From NCBI GenBank assembly GCA_035771165.1, contig JAWNZC010000470.1, forward strand, positions 1,834,001 through 1,898,000: a DNA stretch of 64,000 bases. Direction: 5' to 3'. Source of the DNA: Paragorgia papillata. Taxonomy: Eukaryota > Cnidaria > Anthozoa > Scleralcyonacea > Coralliidae. Below are positions 36,201 through 41,997 of this stretch, one piece after another. The notes under the pieces are model-generated. The model worked only from the letters and a program-made list of their open reading frames with translations. It was not told where the DNA came from and did not search any database. Position 1 is the first letter of the stretch; each line of letters opens with the position of its first letter. The translations under genes were made by a program, and so were the position numbers.

Positions 36201-37222
36201 CGTGGATTTCATTGAAAATGTCAATCACATTTCTAATGTCTAGCTTCCTTGTGATATCCCTAATAAAATCCATAATAAAACGTCCACTTTATCCCTAAAT
36301 TTATTTGACACCTTCCAGGTTTGATAAAATGCACTATTGAAAACACGATTTAAAACTTTTAAATCTTTCTTCAAAGTACCATCAGAACGCAGGAAATGCC
36401 ATTTCAGAGGTCCAAATTTCAAAAATTTTCCGGGGGGCATGCCTTCGGACCCCCCTAGGAATGGTTTGACTAAGATGGTTTCTAGATCCACCTCTGCAGC
36501 ACCCCCCCTACCAGATCAAGCTGGATCCATCACTGGCTGTACGTACCGTTACAAACTACACCATTTCCTGAGTAGCCAACATTACATTTACAAATAAAAC
36601 TGCTATTTGTGTTGATACATTGAGAGTTATTCCCACAGTTGTCCAAACCAAGGAGACATTCGTTAATATCTACAAAAAGTAACGAGCTAAGTGACTCAAC
36701 AGGCCAGTATCTGGTAAAACAAATTCTACGTAAAATATAAATTAATAATAAAACCAGAATATAAGAAAACGTCTGGGGTTAAAAAATAAAACAAACGGAA
36801 GAAATTGAAGTTTTCTATTCTGTGCGTTATAAGAGAAAATAATTATTATAATTCTTTCATAAGACAAAGTATGCAATATACAAATTATAAGCATGATAAT
36901 TTACCTGGTAAATTACATCGGACGCCGGCATCTTCACTGTGCTGACAATTATGTACGCCCCATCCTCGATGACGACATTTGACTAAGTTCTGTTCACTTC
37001 CTGTACAATCAACGTCATCTAACCATATTGTTCCAGTACCATCCGGAACATCACGACCTTGAATAGCTGCTTTAGCTCCTGGAAAGCCAAGTTGTCGACA
37101 AACCACAATAGCATCATTCAAGTCCCAGTTGTCATCACAAACTGTTCCCCATGTTCCATTGTAAAGTATTTCAACACGTCCACTGCCAGATTGAAATGAT
37201 CCTCGCAATCGGATGGAACTAC
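139..37222 (-). CDS. Giant multi-exon SRCR/EGF gene (50 exons in window, both ends open)
   Basis: Probable extracellular recognition or adhesion protein of the scavenger-receptor / DMBT1-like type. The minus strand carries 11 SRCR exons (321 nt, one of 318 nt) and 39 EGF exons (all 123 nt), about 8.3 kb of coding sequence or 2775 codons. Each has an AG acceptor, a GT donor and phase 1 at both borders: a G at the end of one exon completes a GAT, GAA or GGT codon in the next. EGF exons have six cysteines, a D-x-[DN]-E-C start and the C-x-N-x4-[FY]-x-C-x-C Asp/Asn-hydroxylation pattern of Ca-binding EGF. SRCR exons have six cysteines and the WGTVCDD and CRQLGFPGA blocks. Sequons (NNS, NSS, NGT) are dense, fitting a secreted or surface protein. 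No signal peptide or membrane exon was found. All exons are open, but a single transcript is inferred; the array could be two or more genes. Individual exons follow, numbered from the 5' side. Confidence 0.8.
373..495 (-). CDS. Exon 49: EGF, class B
   Basis: Identical in protein to exon 46; donor GTATGT. Confidence 0.86.
716..1036 (-). CDS. Exon 48: SRCR domain
   Basis: 321 nt, protein equal to exon 45 except [10 protein letters not shown]. Donor GTAAGT. Confidence 0.87.
1664..1786 (-). CDS. Exon 47: EGF, class A
   Basis: [37 protein letters not shown]; donor GTAAGT. Confidence 0.86.
1898..2020 (-). CDS. Exon 46: EGF, class B
   Basis: [12 protein letters not shown] with [10 protein letters not shown] and VVCKG: Pro, Gly and Lys variants found only in exons 46 and 49. 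Donor GTATGT. Confidence 0.86.
2241..2561 (-). CDS. Exon 45: SRCR domain
   Basis: 321 nt. [39 protein letters not shown] (Glu for Gly). Donor GTAAGT. First exon of the second 1525-nt copy. Confidence 0.87.
3072..3194 (-). CDS. Exon 44: EGF, class C
   Basis: [37 protein letters not shown]; donor GTAAAG. Confidence 0.82.
3425..3547 (-). CDS. Exon 43: EGF, class B
   Basis: [10 protein letters not shown] form; donor GTACGT. Confidence 0.86.
3814..3936 (-). CDS. Exon 42: EGF, class B
   Basis: [10 protein letters not shown] form; donor GTACGT. Confidence 0.86.
4207..4329 (-). CDS. Exon 41: EGF, class B
   Basis: [13 protein letters not shown] with CINANSSF (Ala for Thr). It follows the lost SRCR exon; phase is still 1. 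Confidence 0.82.
5038..5160 (-). CDS. Exon 40: EGF, class C
   Basis: [37 protein letters not shown]; donor GTAAAG. The SRCR exon expected next is deleted. Confidence 0.82.
5391..5513 (-). CDS. Exon 39: EGF, class B
   Basis: [10 protein letters not shown] with VICNG end; donor GTACGT. Confidence 0.86.
5781..5903 (-). CDS. Exon 38: EGF, class B
   Basis: [13 protein letters not shown] form; donor GTACGT. Confidence 0.83.
6121..6441 (-). CDS. Exon 37: SRCR domain
   Basis: 321 nt. Same protein as exon 31 except SGTGRVE for SGIGRVE; acceptor ttccag, donor GTAAGT. Confidence 0.87.
6941..7063 (-). CDS. Exon 36: EGF, class C
   Basis: [25 protein letters not shown], where Ala replaces the usual Gly; donor GTAAAG. 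Confidence 0.82.
7291..7413 (-). CDS. Exon 35: EGF, class B
   Basis: [10 protein letters not shown] with SSFTCKC; donor GTACGT. Confidence 0.86.
7683..7805 (-). CDS. Exon 34: EGF, class B
   Basis: [13 protein letters not shown] form; donor GTACGT. Confidence 0.86.
8075..8197 (-). CDS. Exon 33: EGF, class B
   Basis: [13 protein letters not shown] form; donor GTACGT. Confidence 0.86.
8465..8587 (-). CDS. Exon 32: EGF, class B
   Basis: [13 protein letters not shown] form; donor GTACGT. First of four class B exons, just downstream of the piggyBac-like insertion. Confidence 0.83.
8776..12018. mobile_element. piggyBac-like (TTAA) non-autonomous transposon, 3243 bp
   Basis: Inverted termini start GAGGAGATTTTTTAGATTAT and match for 27 bp at both ends. 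TTAA is duplicated at 8772-8775 and 12019-12022. The paralogous intron at 14.31 kb carries the empty site with a single TTAA. TTAA duplication is typical of the piggyBac superfamily. No long transposase ORF remains. The interior has a G/C-tract inverted repeat at 9.6-9.87 kb and a direct repeat (10.81-10.93 and 11.19-11.31 kb) that shares GCGAGGACCATCC and GTGTGCCAATT. Confidence 0.8.
9597..9865. repeat. Inverted repeat with poly-G / poly-C arms
   Basis: The left arm (about 9597-9672) has GTGTTAAGCCCAAG, a G tract, then GGCTGGGCAAAGGTGGGGG. The right arm (about 9785-9865) is its complement with a C tract of about 27 at 9811-9837. The spacer is about 110 bp. It is probably a nested hairpin element. 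Confidence 0.7.
12051..12371 (-). CDS. Exon 31: SRCR domain
   Basis: 321 nt. SGIGRVE variant, [30 protein letters not shown]; donor GTAAGT. The piggyBac-like element begins 33 bp beyond its donor side. Confidence 0.87.
12871..12993 (-). CDS. Exon 30: EGF, class C
   Basis: [37 protein letters not shown]; donor GTAAAG. Confidence 0.82.
13224..13346 (-). CDS. Exon 29: EGF, class B
   Basis: [10 protein letters not shown] form; donor GTACGT. Confidence 0.86.
13619..13741 (-). CDS. Exon 28: EGF, class B
   Basis: [10 protein letters not shown] form; donor GTACGT; followed by a short TATA-rich stretch in the intron. Confidence 0.86.
14009..14131 (-). CDS. Exon 27: EGF, class B
   Basis: [18 protein letters not shown] form (Ala for Asp). 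The intron above it (14.30-14.34 kb) has the uninterrupted version of the piggyBac-like insertion site. Confidence 0.83.
14350..14670 (-). CDS. Exon 26: SRCR domain
   Basis: 321 nt, acceptor ttccag, donor [55 protein letters not shown]. Confidence 0.87.
15196..15318 (-). CDS. Exon 25: EGF, class C
   Basis: [43 protein letters not shown]; donor GTAAAG. Confidence 0.82.
15549..15671 (-). CDS. Exon 24: EGF, class B
   Basis: [10 protein letters not shown] variant: Tyr for Asn removes the NNS sequon. Donor GTACGT. Confidence 0.86.
15940..16062 (-). CDS. Exon 23: EGF, class B
   Basis: [18 protein letters not shown] variant; identical in this segment to exon 34, another sign of unit copying. Donor GTACGT. 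Confidence 0.86.
16338..16460 (-). CDS. Exon 22: EGF, class B
   Basis: [18 protein letters not shown], first of three consecutive class B exons. Donor GTACGT. Confidence 0.86.
16700..17020 (-). CDS. Exon 21: SRCR domain
   Basis: 321 nt. [53 protein letters not shown]. Donor GTACAT. Confidence 0.87.
17623..17745 (-). CDS. Exon 20: EGF, class C
   Basis: [37 protein letters not shown]; donor GTAAAC. Confidence 0.82.
17998..18120 (-). CDS. Exon 19: EGF, class A
   Basis: [31 protein letters not shown]; donor GTAAGT. Last class A exon before the B-only units. Confidence 0.86.
18219..18341 (-). CDS. Exon 18: EGF, class B
   Basis: [30 protein letters not shown]; donor GTACGT. Confidence 0.86.
18567..18887 (-). 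CDS. Exon 17: SRCR domain
   Basis: 321 nt. [37 protein letters not shown]; end reads VRCNLQG, with Gln for the usual Pro. Donor GTACAT. Confidence 0.87.
19350..19472 (-). CDS. Exon 16: EGF, class C
   Basis: [37 protein letters not shown]; donor GTAAAC. Confidence 0.82.
19726..19848 (-). CDS. Exon 15: EGF, class A
   Basis: [31 protein letters not shown]; donor GTAAGT. Confidence 0.86.
19947..20069 (-). CDS. Exon 14: EGF, class B
   Basis: [30 protein letters not shown]; donor GTACGT. Confidence 0.86.
20295..20615 (-). CDS. Exon 13: SRCR domain
   Basis: 321 nt. LQGALVKSG in place of [16 protein letters not shown] in place of [23 protein letters not shown]. The six cysteines are kept. Donor GTACAT. 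Confidence 0.87.
21078..21200 (-). CDS. Exon 12: EGF, class C
   Basis: [37 protein letters not shown]; donor GTAAAC. Confidence 0.82.
21454..21576 (-). CDS. Exon 11: EGF, class A
   Basis: [37 protein letters not shown]; donor GTAAGT. Confidence 0.86.
21675..21797 (-). CDS. Exon 10: EGF, class B
   Basis: [30 protein letters not shown]; donor GTACGT. Confidence 0.86.
22023..22343 (-). CDS. Exon 9: SRCR domain
   Basis: 321 nt. [17 protein letters not shown] start, [29 protein letters not shown] variant, [17 protein letters not shown] end. Donor GTACAT. First of three units with a strict 1728-nt period (exons 9, 13, 17). Confidence 0.87.
22805..22927 (-). CDS. Exon 8: EGF, class C
   Basis: [12 protein letters not shown] start, [25 protein letters not shown]; acceptor aacag, donor GTAAAC. 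Confidence 0.82.
23177..23299 (-). CDS. Exon 7: EGF, class A
   Basis: [12 protein letters not shown] start, [25 protein letters not shown]; donor GTAAGT. Confidence 0.83.
23413..23535 (-). CDS. Exon 6: EGF, class B
   Basis: [18 protein letters not shown] with SSFSCKC and VVCSG variants. Donor GTACGT. Confidence 0.85.
23773..24093 (-). CDS. Exon 5: SRCR domain
   Basis: 321 nt, acceptor tttag, donor GTACAT. Begins [17 protein letters not shown]; unusual WGLND in place of WDLND; EQNLVKC and GWGVHNC shared with exon 1. Six cysteines. A 5.5-kb TIR element sits in the intron above it. Confidence 0.87.
24509..24680 (-). CDS. Unidentified terminal-exon-like ORF inside the TIR element
   Basis: A 172-nt open segment follows acceptor tgtttag and ends at a stop. 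It encodes [15 protein letters not shown]..., then ...LRIMER. I do not recognise it. It could be the 3' exon of a transposon gene or of a captured host gene. The relation to the exon-like pieces at 25.15-27.87 kb is unclear. Confidence 0.3.
25149..25255 (-). CDS. Unidentified terminal exon, joins in frame with 27735-27794
   Basis: Acceptor tttag, 107 nt, ends TAA. The G left by the donor of 27735-27794 plus its first CT gives Ala. The peptide [20 protein letters not shown] is charged and ends NAMEARKI. Function unknown. Confidence 0.4.
25721..25929. mobile_element. MITE, 209 bp, TIR ACTAGAGTGGTAAATT
   Basis: Inverted ends ACTAGAGTGGTAAATT / AATTTACCACTCTAGT, with longer imperfect arms that share TGTACCACGTGATGCGAAAT. 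Nested in the large TIR element. Confidence 0.65.
26303..26421. mobile_element. Short inverted-repeat element, 119 bp
   Basis: Arms AGGGTCTGGTTGTACGAAGC and its imperfect complement ending at 26421. Confidence 0.55.
26475..27083. mobile_element. Harbinger-like MITE, 609 bp
   Basis: Ends GGCCACAC... / ...GTGGCC with inner TTGGATTACGGATTT arms. TTA is duplicated at 26472-26474 and 27084-27086. TWA target duplication is typical of PIF/Harbinger. Confidence 0.7.
27259..27651. mobile_element. MITE with 8-bp target duplication, TIR CCAACCTCGTACCCAGGG
   Basis: Inverted arms of about 48 bp. Flanks GTGCATAG and GTGCATGG match at seven of eight bases, as expected for hAT- or P-type transposition. Same family as 49730-50032. 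Confidence 0.7.
27735..27794 (-). CDS. Unidentified internal exon, 60 nt
   Basis: Acceptor atccag, donor GTAAGC. It encodes [19 protein letters not shown] with split codons at both ends. It links in frame to a donor-bounded open stretch at 27819-27870 (donor GTATGG, reads [16 protein letters not shown]) and to the exon at 25149-25255. Upstream of 27870 the frame is closed by a stop, so the gene is truncated or decayed. Confidence 0.4.
28763..29245. repeat. Tandem repeat, about 180-bp period, 2.7 copies
   Basis: Blocks that share TTGTACAACCCAGCTT, GCAATTATTTGATGTTTA, CCTTAACCGGTC and TATACAATATTGTTGG recur at about 28.76, 28.92 and 29.10 kb. Confidence 0.65.
29950..34701 (+). mobile_element. 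Full or near-full-length L2/CR1-group LINE, 4.75 kb
   Basis: It lies between two ACAC copies (29946-29949 and 34702-34705), the target duplication. The 5' leader is only 37 bp and contains a repeated GATATGCAA. The 3' UTR runs 34529-34701 and ends AAATAAAATCTATCTATCT, a microsatellite tail as in L2/CR1 elements. The ORF is unbroken, so this insertion is young. Confidence 0.88.
29987..34528 (+). CDS. LINE polyprotein: coiled coil, SGNH esterase, APE-type endonuclease, reverse transcriptase
   Basis: 1513 codons from the first ATG after the element's 5' end. The N-terminal third is charged, with a Cys pair ([10 protein letters not shown]) and a heptad-like region near residues 165-240. An SGNH-hydrolase domain (about 340-500) has GDS at 345-347, GTNN at 401-404 and HLNKHG at 484; the Asp three residues before that His is Ser. 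The endonuclease (about 570-790) shows ETRLD (E603), GDLN (D708) and SDHS (D775-H776). The reverse transcriptase (about 1040-1300) has [10 protein letters not shown]1149 in [19 protein letters not shown] and FADD (D1238-D1239). CR1/L2 elements normally keep the esterase in a separate ORF1 and EN-RT in ORF2. Here they are one frame. It probably mobilises itself by target-primed reverse transcription. Confidence 0.92.
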   Translation: MADVMSNLGAGTNAINSSEQDRNYVETDVENLSPKPEKIVALKRNESDMILDRNASELRFIKDDSIAILKIGSCSENKNIRGKETNEQITTDTYEGNNIDEAHLRNVGEKVKHTKKNDEDICINTIDYVQAAMSPQLTPTCLREQACAQCLENGKEIRSLKDDIKKINSFLESFTEKPTDYSKTTTKDTESETIQTLIKENTNMADKIKYLELTVDQVTLENAQIQCILDMKQNEWQQIEIKKDSDKNKSNGHKSTPVETSNSYAALADEMTQGLQNVMDTQPANNHKNQVEDNVSSVKERLSNQMKDYKTNQTKRFHNQKEKKIPSKNTKRNHESPVQKVFVVGDSMVKNIDPTKISSAAGVEAVCKTYRGAKIKEVQEKFQQEYPEGNKKVHSIILHVGTNNLVAEDANEAAEDMERLIMEAKRKADNVAVSGVVRRYDQKVTHARIVEFNAQIHELCKKHRITFIENGSINKQSLNSSLLHLNKHGNGLLGGAFCSYLRSIRLDNPSIAHCKFLESNQTLFKAFSRVDEPSKACATCDKNINSKLPQTNISGNFFEKMKSFPKQRGFKMAFLNIVSLPKRFDEINFTMSDKVLNLFAFNETRLDSTITDGMIHIDGYDLIRKDRSRTGGGVCIYLRNNINYQIRDDIIPSDLEAVCVEINKPHSRPFVVITVYRPPNVSTDFFTHFEQLIQNIDDENKEIYILGDLNCNLLKSNSDQPTIKLKSLLEMYQLSQLITEATRITMTSTTLIDHFITNKPERICKSGVIHTGISDHSLIYAIRKINITTHKNVENISEIRNMKNFNEQKFLNDLSQQSWENIYFFADNPNSMWDIWKELFLQVLNKHAPLQKKKIKSKSTPWITSNIKEMIDTRDKLKRKAIITKLETDWENYKRIRNDTNMQLRQAKKIYYSNKIKSERQNPKSAWKTINSLLGKQSKHSKVNELIINDKNLTSTSEIAEGFNKFFSEIGPNLAQEIRTCNSNFQQYVQKSKSEFAAFEAVTVNNIYHLLCQLPSAKATGVDNISSKIIKIAAPIISSPLTFIFNQSITLCMFPNDWKIARVAPVFKNGKRNLPGNYRPISVLPAISKVMEHIIYTQLYEYLTKNKLLSEHQFGFRKYHSTATALLDCTNNWYVNMDRKSFNLVVLIDLKKAFDTIDHQILLDKMELYGIKGSALLLLKSYLSERCQKCQVNGYLSSERGLKCGVPQGSILGPLFFLIYINDLPECLNKTKARLFADDTNITAAGETINEIEIAVNSDLENLRKWLIANKLSLNVTKTEFILIGSQQMLQRINDCQLNINIEGKQIKQVSESKTLGVIIDQHLNWKSNTESICKKITSGLGALRRLKEFVDRKTLLSVCNAIIQPHFNYCCEVWNVFGETQSTHLQKLQNKAARIIADLSNEVSQETVLNALGCEPLKQQREKAKAKIMFKILNNMGPECLNKLFTFRQDVLSHNLRDSSSKVCLPQPRTNNMKKSLMFDGASIWNSLPSNIRDSKSFSSFKRKIATYVDTN
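35494..35616 (-). CDS. Exon 4: EGF, class C
   Basis: [12 protein letters not shown] start, [12 protein letters not shown] core, then [13 protein letters not shown]. Donor GTAAAC. The Harbinger-like MITE carrying the LINE is inserted in the intron just downstream in transcription. Confidence 0.82.
35866..35988 (-). CDS. Exon 3: EGF, class A
   Basis: DFDEC start (ATTTCGAC after acceptor atttag), [12 protein letters not shown] core, NGTFCNG end; donor GTAAGT. Nearly identical to exon 7. Confidence 0.85.
36098..36535. mobile_element. hAT-like MITE, 438 bp, beside a splice donor
   Basis: Ends CAGTGATGGAT / ATCCATCACTG with an exact 8-bp duplication GCTGTACG at 36090-36097 and 36536-36543, as in hAT elements. 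The right duplication supplies part of the donor GTACGT of exon 2. Confidence 0.85.
36547..36669 (-). CDS. Exon 2: EGF, class B
   Basis: [18 protein letters not shown] form with six cysteines. Its donor GTACGT lies at 36541-36546. Three of those bases belong to the target duplication of the hAT-like MITE inserted just downstream, yet the donor is intact. Confidence 0.85.
36905..37222 (-). CDS. Exon 1: SRCR domain (5'-most in array)
   Basis: This 318-nt exon follows the acceptor ctcacag and ends at donor GTAAAT. It begins GSSIRLRG and has SFQSGSGR where other copies have PL(I/V)KSG. It keeps six cysteines, [11 protein letters not shown] and CRQLGFPGA, and ends [16 protein letters not shown]. 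It is one codon shorter than the other ten and the most divergent at its start. Sequence above it does not match the usual intron, so it marks the edge of the recent duplication. Confidence 0.85.
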
Positions 37223-37259
37223 CTGTGAGATATTACATTTTATTTATACATTTTAAATG

Positions 37260-38390
37260 TTTCTTCTAAAATTGAAATGGTTAACGTTTAAAATATTGCA
37301 AACTCGGCAGGGTTACCGCAGTATTGCAGCGTTTATTTTGACTGGAAACAGTGAATACAACATTTTACAATTATTTCTTGATCTTTTGGTAATATTCTCC
37401 TTGTACGAGGAAAATCAAATCATGATAGTTCTAAGATTTGTTAATTTGAGATCATGTACCGAAAATTATGTAATCAAATTCGGATATTTGAACCACAATC
37501 AACCAAAGTTGGAAAAAAGCTGCGTTTAAATTTTAAAAAATGTAATAGTTTTAAAAATTTTTTTATTAGGTTTAAATTTTAAAGGTTTAAATTTTAAAGA
37601 ATGGAAAAGTTAATAATTAGTATAGTATTAGTATGTAATTTAACGTTTATTTACACGTACGTATTTCGAACGATCTAGAGCTCAACAAGATTTTTGACAA
37701 AATTGTCTACTGTATGCTCACAGGCCATGCTGTGTTTTAACTTTGATAAAGAACCCAGTCAACTCAGACTCTCAGAGTAAAGCCAGCAAGGCACAGAAGG
37801 CTAAGTGCTAACAACTCTACTCATATCTAGCATGAGTTCCAAGCCCGGACAGGTGCATGGTCACCTATTCAAATACTAACTCAATCCAAATGGGCTTTAC
37901 TCCGGTCCTCAGTGGTGAGAGGCAGTGCACTAATAGCTTGACTATTAAAGCTATGGTACTAAATGCTATAGTCATAAAGTATGATAGTAAAGCTTTAAGT
38001 AGGTCAATCAAATTAACATAACTATATAACAAATCACAAAATTTGACTTAATTGACTAATTTAATACAGTATTTAAATATTTTCATTACAACAATTTGTC
38101 AAACAATAATGCAATCCATCTCTACTATTACTGGTGTAAAATTTAATAGTGAATGAAAAAGATGTCCAGAAAATTATGTCATCAAAATTATAAGAGCAAC
38201 CATACATTAATTGTTCTTCAAGACATATGCATACATGCAGAAAAAGGTACAATAAATGTTTGCACATTCATAACACAGATTTTGTATGACATTGACAGCT
38301 GCAGCATACAATTTTACTCCATTAATACTGTATATAGACTTGCCAGTTACTGACATTTGACTATTTGTCATCTACATCGACAATATGTTA
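37260..38390. other. Gene-free stretch with a decayed 5S-type SINE
   Basis: AT-rich. I see no exon with convincing splice sites. It contains direct duplications of TTTAAATTTTAAA (37.55 kb). A minus-strand SINE-like copy occupies about 37790-37945. Confidence 0.5.
37790..37945 (-). mobile_element. SINE fragment with 5S rRNA-like promoter, degenerate
   Basis: On the minus strand it reads CTGCCTCTCACC, AAGCCCA, then GTTAGTATTTGAATAGGTGACC, a decayed form of the 5S rRNA box C region seen intact at 38.6 kb. Confidence 0.5.
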
Positions 38391-38528
38391 TTTAATAGCA
38401 TATTTCGCTCGTGGACTACCATAGGTTTTGGGCATTGTTGCTTGACCATGAAGCTAACTAGTGTTTTCTTAGAAGAAGGTCATCTATTTCTATTCGGCAA
38501 CGCACAGTCTTGTCAGTTTACGAAGCTC

Positions 38529-38870
38529 GACCAGACAAGGGGAGCACGGGTGGCGTGTGCTGTTAGCGCGCTGCCTCTCACCAAAAAGTTAAGCCCGGTT
38601 AGACGGTGTTAGTACTTGGATGGGTGACCGTTGATCTCTCCTGTGCTTCGAGGGTTTTTCTCCGGGTTCTCCGGTATTCCTCCCTCCATAAAATCAACAC
38701 CTAACATCTTAGCTGTGATCCGTGGTCTGAACTGTGTCGTTGGCGGCTGCTTGGAGCGCCTTTGATATGCCTCGACACGGCCACGTTGATCTGCGTCCTT
38801 CGCAATTCAGCCTCTGGCTGCAAGTAAGGATGATTAGCCCCCAGTCCTTTATCCTTTATCCCTTTATAAA
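38529..38870 (+). mobile_element. 5S rRNA-derived SINE (SINE3-like)
   Basis: Contains GTTAAGCCCGG and GTTAGTACTTGGATGGGTGACC, which match the internal promoter (box C) half of 5S rRNA. The body has CTTCGAGGGTTTTTCTCCGGG, and a CTTTATC-type tail ends near 38870. The rest of 5S rRNA is absent, so it is not a 5S gene. Confidence 0.7.
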
Positions 38871-38879
38871 TTGGCTCGT

Positions 38880-41185
38880 CTGAATATGAAACGACTCGAT
38901 TAATTTGCTTTCAAAAACTTTTATCATTATTCCAACAACGTCTAGTACATCACAATTAAGAATTGACTACGATTCATACTTAAAATACTTACTAAATTTG
39001 TAAAAACTTCCTCTTGTTGAATACCTCGCTCCATGCGACCCTGCTGTCAACAATGACTTATGAAATACTTGGTGTACAGTAGTTATTTTTGCTTCGGTGG
39101 TCTGTCGTGAGTCAATCGTTTTATTCTATGTTTTGATTGGCTCCGAAGGCATTCTTTTGTTAACTTACCATTACATTACACGCACGACAGCAATGTATCT
39201 ACTCGCGCATGCGCAGTAGACACAAAAAGCTGATAAAAGCAAATGTAGTTGTGTGTACGAAGCTTTTCGTGCCGGCCAACCCGGTCAATCGAGTTCATGG
39301 GGAAAAAACAGCCCGGGTAACCGATCACGCAAAAGCGATCCCGGCCACGCAAAGCGAGATCTCGGCTAGGCGAACTGGCGCGGTTCTCATATAAACACAA
39401 GATGAAAATTAACAAGAAATAATTATAGTATAAGCAAGAGCTAGCCCGGGTACACGCCTTCATATAAGCTCACCTTCATATAAACACCCCCTTAGACACC
39501 ATATGACGATCTATGAAAGTTCTAATTATTACTCAAGCAAGGTACTAAGGTGGAAGGTATATTGATTTGCAGCCAAACACTGGATAACCAACAAATGCAT
39601 AGTACTAGCAGCGACAGGAGTCGACACCGTGGTTGAAATCCTACTTGGAGGAAGGTTGAAAACGTTTTCCAACTCTGCAACGAGCGCAACCTGACGCCAG
39701 TCAGAAAACCTAAGGTCCGTTTCAAACGTGACGCACCATCTAACTCTGCGCGCGTGTTGAATTCAACTTAATTGTATTTTAGATGCTGTGTCAAACTTCG
39801 AATGTGTTCAGTCGCATCAAAGCGGAATGTACCCTGGGACCGAGAAAGAATAGTCAATACACAATAGGGGAGGGAATGCGAAGATTTTCTTAATGAACGC
39901 TCAGTGAGTGCCGCAGAAAACCTGTCCAATTTAATTTAACGTGTCGAATTTAATTTTAGAACGACGCATGACAGAAGCTCGACGTTTGAAACATTTGTAC
40001 CGAGCTAGTCTTTACGGATTTACGGATATCATCTGAGACCTCTCCTCAACATATAATACATTTTCCTAATAACATTGCCATCTTAAAAAGTGGAGGTTAG
40101 GAGGTATGAGGTAAGACGAAGCTAGTATTATTAAAATATTTTGACTTTATTATACAAAGTCAATCATTTTCAGAGAGGAAAAAATACAAAAATAAGTTTA
40201 GGTCTTATTTGACACAATCCAAAGACAAAGCAGGGCATGCATGTCCTCATTAATGACATCACCCCCAATGGAGGAAGAAAACCTATCACTATTTACGTAT
40301 CAAAGTGAGACAAAGAGCTTTATATTAGTAACATGCACTGACTTTCTGCAATAGAATCTGAACGGCTGGTTAGTTTTAAACTGGAAGTTCAACAAAGTAA
40401 GATGTAGATATTTATAAAAAATATGTCAATACTTGCACCTTTTACTCCTTGTGTATTGTTTTTATATGTTATAATTATAGTCTGTTCTCTTGGTTATCGT
40501 TTTATTCTAATATACTTTTACTCCATCTGCATGGACTTGCCATAAACAGTTCTTTGCTATCCATGCGCTATCAAACAGAATTGAATTATGAGTCTTAATT
40601 TAGCCGTAAAACATTTTTGCTTAGTAAACAAAAACTGTCGACAAGAAAGATCAGAACACGGCATAAAATAGAATAAAATACTAGATACTGAAAATCTAAA
40701 ACCCGAAATAAAGAAAAGATTCGGAACAGAAAACACGTTTAAAGAAAAGAACTTAGTTAAAAGCGATTTTCCAAAGATATCATAATTCACATTGATTTTA
40801 TAAAATACCGAGACAATAAGCCTACAAACATGAAATAATTCATTTGACATAGAATGTTCATACCTTGCGCAATTGCAAATTTTAAAACCAAGACTGTGAT
40901 CGTACATGACAACCATAATTTTTTAAACGACATTTTTCATTTGATTTGGTTCATACGCATGATCTCTTCTATTCTTATGCTTCACAAAGATAATAAAACT
41001 ATTTCGATTTATTTGCTATATATAAATTGCTATATACCGGAAACTTCCGGTAAAGACGGAAATTAAGCACATGCCTGAACGTGTTCCATTCGCAACAAAG
41101 TACAATGCTGCGTATAGGTAGCTGTACTGTGTTATGGTGAAATGCTGGCGTTTATTTCTAAGCCCTCAACCTGTTGCTTGACTAT
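38880..41185. other. Gene-free stretch
   Basis: No supported exon. Short ORFs here lack family signatures. TTAACTTACCATTAC at 39.16 kb equals the donor end of class A exons for about 16 bp, but the adjacent sequence is not EGF-coding. Confidence 0.4.
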
Positions 41186-41190
41186 TCATA

Positions 41191-41470
41191 ACATAGATAA
41201 TGGAAGTGGAACTGGATAGGAAACTTACGAAACCGGAAACGATGTTTGCACAACTTGGCCTTTATACACTTATAAGGGGCTAATCGCACCTAACGGGTGG
41301 TCCCACATGGCTAATATTAGACACTACTGACACTATTGTTTCATTTCAGCAATAGTGCATTAGCTGCTTATAAGTGTATAATTATACCATAGCAAGTTGT
41401 GCAAACATCGTTTCCGGTTTCGTAAGATCGTTTTAAGTTTTCCTATCCAGTTCCCCTTCCATTATCTATG
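41191..41470. mobile_element. MITE with long inverted repeats, about 280 bp
   Basis: Arms of about 85 bp share ACATAGATAATGGAAG, ACTGGATAGGAAA, CGAAACCGGAAACGATGTTTG and TATACACTTATAA with their complements at 41368-41470. Confidence 0.65.
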
Positions 41471-41529
41471 TCCATAACTATTGACTTTTTCTCTGCTAGA
41501 GGCTTGAGGTCGAAAGCTATTTAAAAAAC

Positions 41530-41800
41530 TCAATAATTCATGAGGAAAATACAAAGAAAAATCATAACCGTATATCGTGGTTTTATGTGATAAAACATTC
41601 TCCTGATTTACTTGATTTTCTCGCCTTAGACGTTATTTTTCAAAATTACTACGCCAACGAACTTACCAAATGGTGATCGTTTTTAAAGCCATTCAAAACA
41701 CTCGCAGAACGTGTTTTATCAGATCTAAAACACTCGGTTTCGCCTGTGTTTTATATATCTGATAAAACACTCCTGCTCATGTTTTAAATATTACATACTG
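41530..41800. repeat. Dispersed repeat, copy 1 (copy 2 at 63.18-63.39 kb)
   Basis: The copies share GATTTTCTCG, TTTTTCAAAATTACTACGCC, GTTTTATCAGAT and CATGTTTTAAATAT in the same order and orientation. Confidence 0.6.
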
Positions 41801-41997
41801 AACGTAGTGTTACCACAAAGCGTCGCTTACTATTATAAAGGCTCCGTCGACGCGCGCTGCAATTTTTCATACCGACTACTACTTTGTTTTTGCAGTTCAA
41901 AAGAGTTGTGTAATCTTCGTGCAACATATCTCATGTGACATGATAATTATGTTGTACGTATACATGTAGTGCATGTGGTACGTTTGCGAGTTTGGTG

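Noticed and set aside
38580..38640. 5S rRNA gene
   Set aside because: Only the box C half matches; the rest is SINE body, so this is a 5S-derived SINE.
39160..39176. EGF exon relic (TTAACTTACCATTAC)
   Set aside because: Only about 16 bp match a class A donor; the adjoining sequence does not encode EGF and hits a stop.
40557..40916. 119-codon minus-strand ORF
   Set aside because: No recognisable family and no exon borders; AT-rich chance ORF.
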